Counted from the first letter of the stretch, positions 8,404 through 17,715 are shown. The stretch is DNA of 64,000 bases from an uncultured Desulfobacteraceae bacterium (GCA_913060875.1 CAJXSL010000007.1:1-64000); one strand, 5' to 3'. Notes: a model not told the origin generated them from the letters alone. Translations and numbers: made by a program.

Positions 8404-9560
8404 GGGACGTCTTTAATTATTTCAATATCCCCTCTTCCAATTGATCTTCCAACCGATACCCCCTATCCAAAGCGAGTTTTTCTCCGCGCCGAACGGCGTA
8501 GCCCACACCGGCAGGCGTCATGCCCAATGATTGCGCGATGTCGGATAAGGAAAGCCCCAGCTCACGCGAGCACCAGTAGCAAAAAAGGCTGCGCGCTTCC
8601 ATCCGCACCTGCTGACGCCCCTTTCGATAGATCTCTGCCGGGGATAGGTTATACAAAGAAGCCACCTGCCGGGCCACCTTACCCTGATCCCACCCTCGGC
8701 TGGCAAGCGCATATCGGCGCTCCAGTTCCTCGTTGGCCTGCTCAAGAATGTGTTTTACGAATTCAGAATCGCCCAGGATGCGCTCGTCGCCTTTGAGCCT
8801 TCCCATCTTCTTCCGGCGCTGCCGCTTGACCTCGGACCAGCCACCCAAACTGCGGATTAATCCGCCGCCGGTGAGGTCCTCCCTGCGGCCCTGTTCCACC
8901 CCGGAACGGACAAAGGCGAGATAACGCCTTCGGGCCGTGCGCAGACTCCCTCCGAACTGATCGAGCACATAATCGCTATCCTGCCATGGGCGTTTCTGTT
9001 TCCCCAGGATGACAGCGTGTCCGCTATAGCGGAAATCCTTCAATTGCTCGACATCTTCCACCATGCCGGCACGAAGCGGATTTAAATGAATATAGCGAAC
9101 CAACTCCTTGAGGTAGGCATCCTCCTGACAGAGAATGGACTTGTAGCGGTTCTGGAAGAGCTGTCCGTGGCGGCGGTGTCGGCGGTTGAATTTGACGGCA
9201 TAACCGGTCAAAAGCCGGCGCATGAACCCGCTCAGGCCTCCGGGGCCTGCACGCAACAGAAAATGGGCGTGATTGGTCATCAACACCCAGGCCAGACAGA
9301 TGGTCTGCGTTTCCGGAATCAGGCCGGCCAAACGATCCAAAATATCGTCATAGTCCGTTTCATCCCAAAAGATCTTCCGACGCTCAATCCCCCTGATGAT
9401 CACGTGATGCAATACACCCGGGGCGTCTAATCTGGCAGTACGTGGCATGAGGTTTTTTTGACATAAAGCATTGCCTATGGCAAGTTATTTTGTTATTTAA
9501 AGACGTCCCCAATCTTGCCTCGTCCCCAATCTTGCCTCAAAGACGTCCCCAATCTTGCCT
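8404..9560. mobile_element. REP-associated transposase unit with inverted and tandem ends
   Basis: The transposase gene is flanked by GGGACGTCTTTAA (8404-8416) and its exact complement (9497-9509). On the right the word CGTCCCCAATCTTGCCT is repeated three times between 9499 and 9560; on the left there are short GGCGGGTAAA repeats at about 8367-8404. This is the architecture of a REP-associated (RAYT-type) unit. Confidence 0.65.
8417..9448 (-). CDS. REP-associated tyrosine transposase (Y1/TnpA_REP) with C-terminal DnaA_C-like domain
   Basis: A 343-residue single-strand transposase-like protein. The N-terminal about 150 residues form the Y1 domain: start PRTARLDAPGVLHHVIIRG, the metal-binding HxH in MTNHAHFLL, and the region ending YIHLNPLRAGMV with the conserved Tyr before it. 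The C-terminal part (QVASLYNLSPAEIYRKG... LGLSLSDIAQSLGMTPAGVGYAVRRG) resembles a DnaA C-terminal helix-turn-helix, common in deltaproteobacterial members. No truncation is visible. Such proteins act on REP sequences, and matching inverted ends surround the gene. Confidence 0.88.
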   Translation of the reverse strand: MPRTARLDAPGVLHHVIIRGIERRKIFWDETDYDDILDRLAGLIPETQTICLAWVLMTNHAHFLLRAGPGGLSGFMRRLLTGYAVKFNRRHRRHGQLFQNRYKSILCQEDAYLKELVRYIHLNPLRAGMVEDVEQLKDFRYSGHAVILGKQKRPWQDSDYVLDQFGGSLRTARRRYLAFVRSGVEQGRREDLTGGGLIRSLGGWSEVKRQRRKKMGRLKGDERILGDSEFVKHILEQANEELERRYALASRGWDQGKVARQVASLYNLSPAEIYRKGRQQVRMEARSLFCYWCSRELGLSLSDIAQSLGMTPAGVGYAVRRGEKLALDRGYRLEDQLEEGILK

Positions 9561-9598
9561 CCGTGAACTCGGGATTCTCGATGGAGACAGGCTTTACG

Positions 9599-10819
9599 TG
9601 GAAAAGTTAAGATCTTCCCGGACAATTTGAGGTAAGCGTCATCCCCAGCCGATAGGGGCTGGGGGTGACGCACGGTCGTCCTCTCGGGTATAGATGTTTT
9701 GCCGAACATTCGTACCCAAACAAGGAGGACATCATGACCGCAACCGAGAAATTAGCACACAAACGCCTCACCCTGCTACAGCTGGCTGAAAAACTGGGCA
9801 ACATATCCAAGGCGTGCCGCATGCACAAGGTATCCCGCAGTCAGTTTTACGAGTATAAACGAGCCTTTCAGCAACACGGGTTGGAGGGCTTGGTGGATAA
9901 GCCCCCGGTGCCGGGTTCACATCCAAGCCAGCTTTCCAAGAAAACAACGAATCGCATCATCGCATTGAGCCTTGAGCATCCTGCCTTTGGCCAGCAACGC
10001 ATTGCCGATCAACTGGCCCTTGAAGGCGTGTCAGTTTGTCCGACCAGCGTTCGCAACGTCTGGCTCAAAGAGGACTTGGAAACCAAATACAAACGGCTCC
10101 TGCGCTTGGAGGAGAAAGCCATGGCCAAAGGCTTTAAGCTCACCGAGGCGCAGATTAAACTGCTTGAAAAGGCCAACCCGGAGTTTGCCGAGCGTCATGT
10201 TAAAAGCGAGTATCCGGGCTATCTGCTCTGCCAAGACACATTTTATGTGGGGCGCTTGAAAGGCGTCGGCCGCGTCTATCTGCAAGCCGTGGTCGATACC
10301 TATGGCAGCGTGGCCTTCGGGAAATTGTACACGAGCAAGCGCCAGGAAACCGCTGCTGACGTCCTATACGATCGGGTACTGCCCTTCTATGAGAGCCATA
10401 GCATACAAATCGAAGCGATCCTGACGGATAACGGCACCGAGTACAAAGGCCGTCCCACGATCCATCTGTACGAAATCTTTCTGGAACTCAATGACATCGA
10501 GCATCGCACCACCAAGGTGGCGAGCCCAAGGACCAATGGCTTCGTGGAGCGCTTTAATCGAACCGTTCTGGACGAGTTCTTCAGAACGGCGTTTAGAAAG
10601 AAACTTTATGAATCTGTGGACGCGCTGCAGAAGGACTTGGATGCCTGGCTCCATGAGTACAACCACGACCGGCCTCACCGTGGTTATCGCAACCAGGGCC
10701 GCCGTCCAATGGAAACGTTTGAGTTAGGCAAAGTCCGCCGAGAAGAACTGCTCAAGGAGGCCGCCTAACGATCACCTATCCGAGAGGACTGACTGTTCGG
10801 AAGGTTTTTGACTTTTACA
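9599..10819. mobile_element. Complete IS481-like insertion sequence
   Basis: 1221 bp with imperfect terminal inverted repeats of about 26 bp, both beginning TG and sharing AAAAGT and TTCC blocks. It is flanked by an exact 7-bp target duplication CTTTACG (9592-9598 and 10820-10826). It carries one transposase gene. Intact ends and a perfect duplication suggest a fairly recent insertion. Confidence 0.88.
9734..10768 (+). CDS. IS481-family-like DDE transposase
   Basis: A 344-residue transposase: N-terminal helix-turn-helix (residues about 5-60, LAEKLGNISKACRMHKVSRSQ), a second HTH, then an RNase H-fold core with the DDE residues in QDTFYVG, TDNGTEYKG and NGFVERFNRT. The C-terminus has the usual NHDRPHRGYRNQGRRP. 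The ATG at 9734 has the strong ribosome site AAGGAGG; an upstream in-frame start would lie in the terminal region. The frame is complete, so the element may be active. IS481 is chosen because it is a single-ORF, IS3-related layout; an IS3-type relative is the alternative. Confidence 0.88.
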   Translation: MTATEKLAHKRLTLLQLAEKLGNISKACRMHKVSRSQFYEYKRAFQQHGLEGLVDKPPVPGSHPSQLSKKTTNRIIALSLEHPAFGQQRIADQLALEGVSVCPTSVRNVWLKEDLETKYKRLLRLEEKAMAKGFKLTEAQIKLLEKANPEFAERHVKSEYPGYLLCQDTFYVGRLKGVGRVYLQAVVDTYGSVAFGKLYTSKRQETAADVLYDRVLPFYESHSIQIEAILTDNGTEYKGRPTIHLYEIFLELNDIEHRTTKVASPRTNGFVERFNRTVLDEFFRTAFRKKLYESVDALQKDLDAWLHEYNHDRPHRGYRNQGRRPMETFELGKVRREELLKEAA

Positions 10820-11007
10820 CTTTACGATGAAATAATATCGCGACATATTAAAGGATCTACAAAAGGGAAAAGATGGAGGGCACATCCTATTAATCAATCA
10901 CCTGATGAATATTAATACTGGTGCGATAGCACGGAGCACTTTATCAGGACGTGAAACAATCGAAATCTAAATAGAGGTGCCTATTCAGTCGCCAAGCACT
11001 ATATCCA

Positions 11008-12009
11008 TCATGGAATCAGCGATTCTGAATCAGGATTGTGTTTGCTCATTCTGTTTTTCACTGAATTCCATGACGCGTTTGCATAACAGTAGGTGCAAAG
11101 GTGGCAACAAGTATTGTATGTGCCGATATCCTTGCTGACAATGCAGCCACATTGTTTCCGCTGACCTTTATCCTTGAGGTCTGGTCGAAACGGTTTGCCG
11201 AAAAGGTCCGGTTCGTAGCCAAGGAAATTCATTAAAGCCGTATCATCATTAAAAAGGTCTACCATTAAGTGGTCGTCAATACAGCGGTTGTGAGATATAC
11301 CATAGCGATCAAGATCAATTTCCTCTGCACATGTTGCTATTTCAAGCCCCCATTCACGGTTGAGCACACTCAGCCGTTGTGCCAGCTCAGTCATTAAATC
11401 TGGTGTGAAGTCACGATAACGAACCTTCCGACGTGCCAGATTGTTCTGGACTTTTTTGTAGTTATTAATATCCGCAAAGCTGATAACCAGCTTTTTAGTA
11501 TACCCAAGCAACATATCTGCAACACGGGCAATTCGATCAATTAATACATCAATTGTGATGGAATCTGTTAGAATCAGCGGATCGAAACGCCAAATGACAC
11601 GTTCCTTGCCAATAAGTTCGGCCAGAGTCTTGAAAGTTTCGACACGTTGTTTGAGCGGAGGGACATTTGGCTCAAGACCATCGATCTCGTAATCATTCAA
11701 GGTGAAATGAAAGTAGTAGTTCAATCCCTTGGCATCAATTTCGGGTAGATAGCGAATGAGCGGCTTCGGATTCTTGCTCCAGAAAACGATGACTCGGGTT
11801 TTGCGGAAAGAAACGTACTGGACCTGTTTGGCGTTGAATGGATTCGTCCAACGCAGATAGCCGGCGTCCAATCGGTTACGAAACCAAGTAGAAAAAAATG
11901 CGGGGATATCCGTCGCGCGGCTGGTTGAGATGATAACGGGGCAAATCCCGTCCACTTTTTTGCCGTCGGTTAGTTTTATTTTTTCCTTCTGCCATCCACG
12001 AAAAGACAT
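11008..12009 (-). CDS. DUF1848 family protein (radical-SAM-like, Cys-rich C-terminus)
   Basis: A 333-residue protein that matches my memory of DUF1848: CPVIISTSRATDIPAFFSTWF near the N-terminus, FWSKNPKPLIRYLP, the barrel segments YYFHFTLNDYE and VIWRFDPLILTD, and a Cys-rich C-terminus (QCGCIVSKDIGTYNTCCHLCTYC). The family is related to spore photoproduct lyase-type radical SAM proteins, with the cluster cysteines at the end instead of the front. Biochemical role unknown. It is the last gene of the four-gene island operon, starting 9 bases after the methyltransferase-like gene with GAGAGTGA before the ATG. Confidence 0.8.
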   Translation of the reverse strand: MSFRGWQKEKIKLTDGKKVDGICPVIISTSRATDIPAFFSTWFRNRLDAGYLRWTNPFNAKQVQYVSFRKTRVIVFWSKNPKPLIRYLPEIDAKGLNYYFHFTLNDYEIDGLEPNVPPLKQRVETFKTLAELIGKERVIWRFDPLILTDSITIDVLIDRIARVADMLLGYTKKLVISFADINNYKKVQNNLARRKVRYRDFTPDLMTELAQRLSVLNREWGLEIATCAEEIDLDRYGISHNRCIDDHLMVDLFNDDTALMNFLGYEPDLFGKPFRPDLKDKGQRKQCGCIVSKDIGTYNTCCHLCTYCYANASWNSVKNRMSKHNPDSESLIP

Positions 12010-12018
12010 AGTTCACTC

Positions 12019-13806
12019 TCAATCCGCAAAAAAACCAGTATAACCACATGGGACATTACCAGCGAATTCTCGCTTTCGCCCCGCAAAGCAGGCTTCCGCT
12101 GGACGCGCGGCGTTAACCCGATAAGCTGCATGTTCTGTGTATGACACGGTGATCGAATGGGCAAATTCTGTACGGGCTAAAACACGGTAAGCGATTTTGC
12201 TTTCATCGTAATGCGCAAGAAGATGACTTAATTCAAATCGTCTCTGTGTATAGCAACTGTTCATTCTGCATGTAGTTGCGTTTCTGGCACAGGGCACAGG
12301 TAAAATGGTTTCTGTCACAGCATCTTCGGTCCGGCCATACTCATTAGCCTCTCTGTTAAGTGTCATTGCGAAATACTCATATCCGTTGTCGGTTGTAGTA
12401 ACGTCAGCGATTATACATATTCCGTATGGACCCAGCATGTGGGATACAATGCCAAGAGCATTTCGAATGATCCCCTGAGCCGTTGCATAGTTAGAGTTGT
12501 AGAACTCACAAAGGCATTTCCAGCACGTGATCAGATCATACTTGTAGTTTTCATTCTCAGCGAAGTCTGAGAACGCTGGAACAAAGCCCTCTAAATCAAA
12601 TGGAAGGTTGACCTGACGAAAATGGACATCCAGTTCAAATCTAAGGTGGTCCTTTAGTACGTTGAGGATCTGACCTTGCTTAGCCAACGCGTCTTCATTG
12701 GTATCGACCGAGAGGACCTCAACGGGAGCCTCACATCTGCCCGCCTCGGAAAGTGCCAGAAGTGTCCCGACTACAGCGGCACCTGTGCCTGAACCCACGT
12801 CAAGGAGACGGATTACATCCTTTTGGCAAAATGCACGTCGTATAACAGGCATGGCAAGGAGTTCTGCAACTATGTTCCAACTTTCGATGACCGATTTTGG
12901 AAAGTAGGTCCCGAGATAGACTCGATTCCTTTCATCATCTGCATCATGATTAAAACGCGCCCCTTGGCGTTGCGGATGGTAAACCGCACCCATTCCTGAA
13001 AGTTGATCACTAATGAAAGTTGGAAGCCTTGAATAAGTCTGCCGTTGCAAAACAGGTTCCCCAATGAACTCGTCTGCAACACGGGTGAGGGCCTCGGGGG
13101 CCAGTGCGCAAGCATGCGCGTGAAACGCCTCCACTATGCGGGATCTTGTCGCATTCCTGTTACGAATGAGACGATCTGTTTCAGTGTCAATCACCTCTTG
13201 AATGACTGGATTGCGTAGAATTCGGTAACGATCCTGCGCTAATTGATTTAGGAAAGCATCTCTTATGGCCGGCCGTAGATCAATGTCAGCTATTCGCGGC
13301 TCTATGATAGCATCAAGAATATATTCTTGTAGCAAGTCCTCACAAAGGTATCGACTTTGTTGGTCGCTACCGTTCCATGCGTCTTGCAACAACCCGAGGA
13401 TTCGGTCAAAACGTGCCAAGTAGTCGTTCGCCGCATCCTGGATGTCTTTATATTCGAACAGGGCTTGCCCCAATAACTGTAGCGGGCTAACTGGAATCAG
13501 TTGAGTAACAGCTTGTATGGCCGGATAAAGTTGCGCTCTTTCAAACAAAGAAAGGAAGAAAACTAAGAGCGCTACAATCGCCTCGGAAGGGTGCTCTCCA
13601 GCAAGAAGGGCATTTCCTGCAGGTGAATTTGTAAACCTGTAAAAGGTATTTTCGTACTCTATATGGCGACCTTGCTCTTGAAGCTCGCCTCGCGTTAACC
13701 CATAGAACAGCGGGCGAATTTCATGCAAATTGGAACTGAGAAACTCACTTAACTCATCCAATGAACGGCACTGATTGAGTTCGTCCTGTAAATCCTGAAG
13801 AGTCAT
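12019..13806 (-). CDS. Class I SAM-methyltransferase-like protein, 595 residues
   Basis: The N-terminal about 320 residues are helical and unrecognised. Residues about 335-344 read LDVGSGTGAA, the SAM-binding motif I, followed by VLSVDTNEDA at about 365-373 (acidic motif II) and further Rossmann strands (DLITCWKCLCEF; YGICIIADVTTTDNG). Near residues 510-522 is a Cys cluster CARNATTCRMNSC, recalling the iron-sulfur or zinc motifs of Rsm22-like methyltransferases, though no clear Rsm22 match can be claimed. Substrate unknown: RNA, DNA or protein are all possible. The ATG overlaps the stop of the upstream gene (ATGA), showing tight coupling. Confidence 0.7.
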   Translation of the reverse strand: MTLQDLQDELNQCRSLDELSEFLSSNLHEIRPLFYGLTRGELQEQGRHIEYENTFYRFTNSPAGNALLAGEHPSEAIVALLVFFLSLFERAQLYPAIQAVTQLIPVSPLQLLGQALFEYKDIQDAANDYLARFDRILGLLQDAWNGSDQQSRYLCEDLLQEYILDAIIEPRIADIDLRPAIRDAFLNQLAQDRYRILRNPVIQEVIDTETDRLIRNRNATRSRIVEAFHAHACALAPEALTRVADEFIGEPVLQRQTYSRLPTFISDQLSGMGAVYHPQRQGARFNHDADDERNRVYLGTYFPKSVIESWNIVAELLAMPVIRRAFCQKDVIRLLDVGSGTGAAVVGTLLALSEAGRCEAPVEVLSVDTNEDALAKQGQILNVLKDHLRFELDVHFRQVNLPFDLEGFVPAFSDFAENENYKYDLITCWKCLCEFYNSNYATAQGIIRNALGIVSHMLGPYGICIIADVTTTDNGYEYFAMTLNREANEYGRTEDAVTETILPVPCARNATTCRMNSCYTQRRFELSHLLAHYDESKIAYRVLARTEFAHSITVSYTEHAAYRVNAARPAEACFAGRKREFAGNVPCGYTGFFAD

Positions 13807-15680
13807 TTGGCATAGGCCTTAATATCTTCTTTAATGGCAAACTCTAATATACGTGGATTGAATTCTATCTTTCCATCAACGATAAGATCGATCACCTTAC
13901 TTTTCTCGATACGGTAGTGAAGTTTCTTTTTCCCGAATTTTTTGCTAAGCTCGTATTCGCCGGCCCAAAAAAAACATTGCGATATTAAATACTTTCCAAC
14001 TTCGCTTTCCTCATCAATAGTATCTCGCCGCCATGTTTTGAGAAGGTCTATGATTCTACCTGCTGGAGTAACTTCATACTGGCGGACCAATAAATCTTGA
14101 ACATAGTATGTTGTATCACTAACGAGTGGTCGAGGAAGGCTTGGCCGCTTGATCTTGAAGTTTGGAACGGATTCACCGAACAGCTCAATATTTTGGTATT
14201 CCTTTTCCTTAGACAAGAAAGCCCGCTGGTATAAAGTCTCAATTAATTGACGCTCGAAGTTGCTTGTGAGATGGAACTTGATGTCAACACGTTCGTCTTT
14301 GAGAAAGTTAAAGATGGAATGTACAGAATAGAGTGTTGTCTCAGCAGCATCCAATGCGGTGTATCCATAGTATGCTCCAAGCGCTGCAAGGACCAATTGG
14401 GCCTGAGTCTGGCTCGACCAGTCTTCATGAAGGCGCTGTTTCACCGTTCGATAGCCATTCGATTGTCGTCCTGAAAATTTATATAATGCTGCAAAAATAG
14501 CAGCTTCCGCAGAACACTCAAATCTTTGAAATACTTGAATGGCAGAACGGTAATCTCCATTTAAAAGTGTTTTAAACGCCTGTGCGAGGGTGGTCTTCTT
14601 ACCTGTTTCCGTGTAGATCACTCTCGCGAGTTCACGAACCTTCTCTTTTTCGATGTATGGTTCCTGAGATCTGACCAAGGTAAGAATCGCGTCAATAGTC
14701 GGAGTTGTCCGGACATCAAAATCTAATAATGCCAGGATCAAAGGGGCTGGTGTTGGAAGGTCTGAACGTGTAACACTGGACCTTCCTAAAATACATTGAC
14801 ATACAGAAAAAAATTCATCTGGATAGTCCGTGTAAAAACCTGTCTTGTCTGAGAAATAGCGTGACGCATTGCGCAAAAATGCCATAATCCCCATATACCG
14901 GTCAAATTTGGTGATGGAATTAGCAAGATAGGGATCGGCTTTGGCACTCGTTCGTGGAATACGCCTACCATCATCATTTTCGTTCGTCCATGAAGGATCT
15001 TTGGCTATGCTAAAAAGGTGTCTGGGGACAGGAACGTCTGGTTTCACCCAACCATCGACGTAACGATCGACGCTGGCATTTCCAATTGGGATTTCAATGC
15101 CTACCAGCCTGGAAATCGGAATAGGGACAGTGACATGAATTATGTCACCTTCTGAGCCCGCTTCAAGTATTTCATCAGGATTCAAGAGGACCTTAAGAAG
15201 AACCTGATTTTTTTTTAGCAACTGAGGGCTCTCGAACATAGTCAGATCAGCAGGCGACAGACTCAGAGCATCATCGAAGTTGGCGGATAAACCGGCCTTA
15301 TCATAAACTGCTGGGTAGATGAGCCCGTGAGCAAGAAACACTTGGGCACGGAGCTGATCAACAGGCATGAAATAAAGATTATTTTTCCTATAACCGATCT
15401 TTTCTGTCGTTGTGATACCCGGCCGTGATGGCGTTTCGACAACATATTTTTCCTTCCCATTTTCGAGGTCTTTTTTCGCTGGAGCATTAAAAAGATCGTA
15501 ATTTGGGCCGGGAACGTTTTTGCGAATCAGTCCATTCCGGAGAGCCTGCTTGATTGTAACGGCTTTGGTTTCGCCTTTAGGACGAATACAATAAAATTTA
15601 TTTTTAGCAACATGCTCAATGCCGTCCACAAGGGCTTGGTACTCAATTCCGTCTCTATAGAAAATCGATCCTTTTATCAT
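13803..15680 (-). CDS. Uncharacterised 625-residue protein of the island operon
   Basis: Not recognised. The first about 55 residues (SIFYRDGIEYQALVDGIEH...) could be a small beta domain. Residues 55-220 contain LYFMPVDQLRAQVFLAHGLIYPAVYDK and repeated aliphatic strands, which recall the start of some small enzyme or ADP-ribosyltransferase-like folds, but this is only an impression. The C-terminal half is mostly helical. It lies between the helicase-like gene (19-base gap) and the methyltransferase-like gene (4-base overlap), with a good GAGGAG ribosome site, so it is almost surely a working partner of both. No Walker, HNH, PD-(D/E)XK or membrane motif was seen. Confidence 0.75.
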   Translation of the reverse strand: MIKGSIFYRDGIEYQALVDGIEHVAKNKFYCIRPKGETKAVTIKQALRNGLIRKNVPGPNYDLFNAPAKKDLENGKEKYVVETPSRPGITTTEKIGYRKNNLYFMPVDQLRAQVFLAHGLIYPAVYDKAGLSANFDDALSLSPADLTMFESPQLLKKNQVLLKVLLNPDEILEAGSEGDIIHVTVPIPISRLVGIEIPIGNASVDRYVDGWVKPDVPVPRHLFSIAKDPSWTNENDDGRRIPRTSAKADPYLANSITKFDRYMGIMAFLRNASRYFSDKTGFYTDYPDEFFSVCQCILGRSSVTRSDLPTPAPLILALLDFDVRTTPTIDAILTLVRSQEPYIEKEKVRELARVIYTETGKKTTLAQAFKTLLNGDYRSAIQVFQRFECSAEAAIFAALYKFSGRQSNGYRTVKQRLHEDWSSQTQAQLVLAALGAYYGYTALDAAETTLYSVHSIFNFLKDERVDIKFHLTSNFERQLIETLYQRAFLSKEKEYQNIELFGESVPNFKIKRPSLPRPLVSDTTYYVQDLLVRQYEVTPAGRIIDLLKTWRRDTIDEESEVGKYLISQCFFWAGEYELSKKFGKKKLHYRIEKSKVIDLIVDGKIEFNPRILEFAIKEDIKAYAK

Positions 15681-15698
15681 GGATCGCTCCTCTCAATA

Positions 15699-16883
15699 CT
15701 AAAATGAGATATCATCTTCGGTAAGTGTAATATGTGTTTCCGCAGGCTGGGAATCGAATGTGTCGATCTCAAATTCCTCAATGGGATCACACTGAGGTAC
15801 AGATAAGTCACGATAAACAAAAAGCTGGTTACGTGCACGCGTACAAGCAACAAACCACTCCTTGGAGATTTCCTTGAAAAAGTTGATACGCGGTATGATT
15901 ACGGTATCGAACTCCATGCCTTTTGCCGATTTAAATGTTGTGACAACGTACCGGTGAAGTTCTCTGGGCACATCAGCCTGACTGTGATACTTGCTTACGC
16001 TAAAACCCATATTTTCGATTAGTCGATGCACTTCATCAACAGACTCACCCGAGTGATTGAAATTTCGGGGTAATGGCCCTAAAGGGCAAAGAATAGCGAC
16101 ATTTCCCTCTGCGTTCTGAAGCGTCACTTGAAGGTGTGCGTTTCTGCTTTCAACATTCTGGTAAGTAACGACTGTCGGTATTGGACCTCGCCGGTTTGCG
16201 TGGAGCAGACGTTCAAGAATTGCCTCATCCCAGGCAACACGATTGGTTTTAGGAATGAATTGCCTCGCGAATCGGTAAGTTTCATATGTATTGCGAAAGT
16301 TCCTTCCGAGTGTGAAACGTCGGTATTGATTGGAGCGGCTTCTTAAAGACTGCTCAATCTGCTCCATTTGAGCACCGTGGCATGGGTGAACTTGCTGACC
16401 ATTGTCGGCACCAACGAAGATCCTTTGAAAATATCTCGGCAGGACGTCATAGACGCATGGTGGAAGGTCTTGGCCTTCGTCAATAAGAAGTTCCACCATG
16501 TCTTGGTTGGCAAGGTCTTTGTCGTCAAGGGCGGTAACCATTTCTTGTGCCGTAGGGGGCGAATCCGTATCGAAACCTCCGTCAATTAGCCTGCAATACC
16601 ATCTATGAAACGTGCTTACGCGATGGGCCGGCACGCGCTGTACGTTAGCAAGATTCTGAATCGCAAGGACCAACATGTTCTGGTAGGTTACCAAACGAAC
16701 CTTGTGGGCTTGATTGTTCAGCCGGACGAGGCGGTAGATTGAGACAGTCGTCTTCCCACTCCCGGGGCATCCTGTCACAAGGGCGCCACGGAAGTTGTCG
16801 TCATCAATCATGCGCAGCATTTCGATCCCGTCTGGTGTCGCTCGCATCTCTTCCAAAGATGGCAAATGAAACTCAAACGGCAA
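15699..16883 (-). CDS. UvrD/Rep-like (superfamily 1) ATPase/helicase, compact
   Basis: 394 residues, much shorter than full UvrD. Walker A is GCPGSGKTT at about 38-46, the Walker B/motif II is LLIDEGQDLPP at about 132-142 (DEGQ in place of DExQ), and the C-terminal part keeps motif V/VI-like FKSAKGMEFDTVIIPR and FVACTRARNQLFVYRDL. Probably DNA or RNA translocase activity. The start codon is TTG, supported by AAAGGAG eight bases upstream. It is the first gene of the four-gene operon, with a roughly 490-base AT-rich divergent region upstream. Compact helicases of this type are frequent in defence systems. Confidence 0.85.
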   Translation of the reverse strand: MPFEFHLPSLEEMRATPDGIEMLRMIDDDNFRGALVTGCPGSGKTTVSIYRLVRLNNQAHKVRLVTYQNMLVLAIQNLANVQRVPAHRVSTFHRWYCRLIDGGFDTDSPPTAQEMVTALDDKDLANQDMVELLIDEGQDLPPCVYDVLPRYFQRIFVGADNGQQVHPCHGAQMEQIEQSLRSRSNQYRRFTLGRNFRNTYETYRFARQFIPKTNRVAWDEAILERLLHANRRGPIPTVVTYQNVESRNAHLQVTLQNAEGNVAILCPLGPLPRNFNHSGESVDEVHRLIENMGFSVSKYHSQADVPRELHRYVVTTFKSAKGMEFDTVIIPRINFFKEISKEWFVACTRARNQLFVYRDLSVPQCDPIEEFEIDTFDSQPAETHITLTEDDISF

Positions 16884-17370
16884 AACGTGCTCCTTTCTAT
16901 TTATGCCCAGCGTATTTATTCAGCAAGAATCTCCCTTTCCACATTTACAACTATTAACCCTATAAGGTGAAAAACAGTTCGGTGAAATCATATCCGAAAT
17001 CCTTTTATCATAACCCTTTGATAAGTCAAAATAATGGTATCATACGATATCGGCTTTAGCCGATCATAAACCATTCATTTTGGCAAAGTCATCCCAAAAA
17101 AGCATCGCGCGATATCTCTAAATGACTAATGGATTTATTGGCTTACCTATTTTCATGAATTCCGTATTCAACTGACGTGAGTTTTTCTCCATTGGCCATG
17201 GAAATTCTTAAAATTAAAACAGCGTAACATATTTAAATTAATGTCAATATTTTTTACAAAAAATTTTTCTGACATATATCGAGAAAATGGCAATATAATT
17301 CTTGACATAATTCAAACATTATGATTTATTTTATGGAAATTGTATTGATATATATGGCGAAATTATAGGC
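16884..17370. other. AT-rich divergent intergenic region
   Basis: About 490 bases, strongly AT-rich, between the leftward helicase operon and the rightward small gene and ATPase. It must hold the promoters of both transcripts. No repeat, RNA or clear operator was identified. Confidence 0.55.
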
Positions 17371-17601
17371 ATGAAAAAACAAAAAGAAACAAGCAGGGAA
17401 CGATTTAAAAGGATAGCTGAACGTCGGGTTAATATGGTTTTAGACGATTTGGATAGCCTTGGGAAATGCTCGAACCGAAAACATTATCAATATTCTGATG
17501 CTGATATTCGCAAAATATTTAGGGAGATAGAGAAAAAATCAAAAGAAATAAAATCATTATTTAAGGAGACTGGAAACGGCAAAAAGCGGTTTACGCTTTA
17601 A
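17371..17601 (+). CDS. Small conserved-looking helical protein
   Basis: 76 residues, highly charged and helical: ERFKRIAERRVNMVLDDLDSLGKCSN followed by YQYSDADIRKIFREIEKKSKEIK. This layout (RF-x-LAE-x-RVN, then a gap with CSN and Y-x-Y, then KIF-x-x-I/LE) resembles a family of short proteins I have seen beside restriction and other defence genes, but I cannot name it. The ribosome site is weak. It is 114 bases upstream of the GHKL ATPase on the same strand. Confidence 0.65.
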   Translation: MKKQKETSRERFKRIAERRVNMVLDDLDSLGKCSNRKHYQYSDADIRKIFREIEKKSKEIKSLFKETGNGKKRFTL

Positions 17602-17715
17602 CCGAAAATTTAAATCGACTTCTAACCGATCCTCCCCCTTTGTCCCTTCCCGAGCTAACCGCAAACAGCCGCCTATTTACCGTCTTATTTTAACAATCAA
17701 ATGAAGAGGGTAAAC

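Larger units (their letters stand above)
9559..10915 (+). pseudogene. Gene tail split by the IS481-like insertion
   Basis: If the IS and one copy of the CTTTACG duplication are removed, one open frame joins 9559-9598 to 10827-10915. It encodes about 42 residues containing LRELGILDGDRLYDEII and KGSTKGKRWRAHPINQ and ends at TAA 10913-10915. The codon pattern looks like real protein. The 5' part is missing: it is cut off by the REP-associated unit at 9560. The original product cannot be named. Confidence 0.5.

Noticed and set aside
9499-9560. Possible CRISPR-like tandem repeats (CGTCCCCAATCTTGCCT three times)
   Set aside because: No unique spacers of constant length and no cas genes; fits the flank of a REP-associated transposase unit better.
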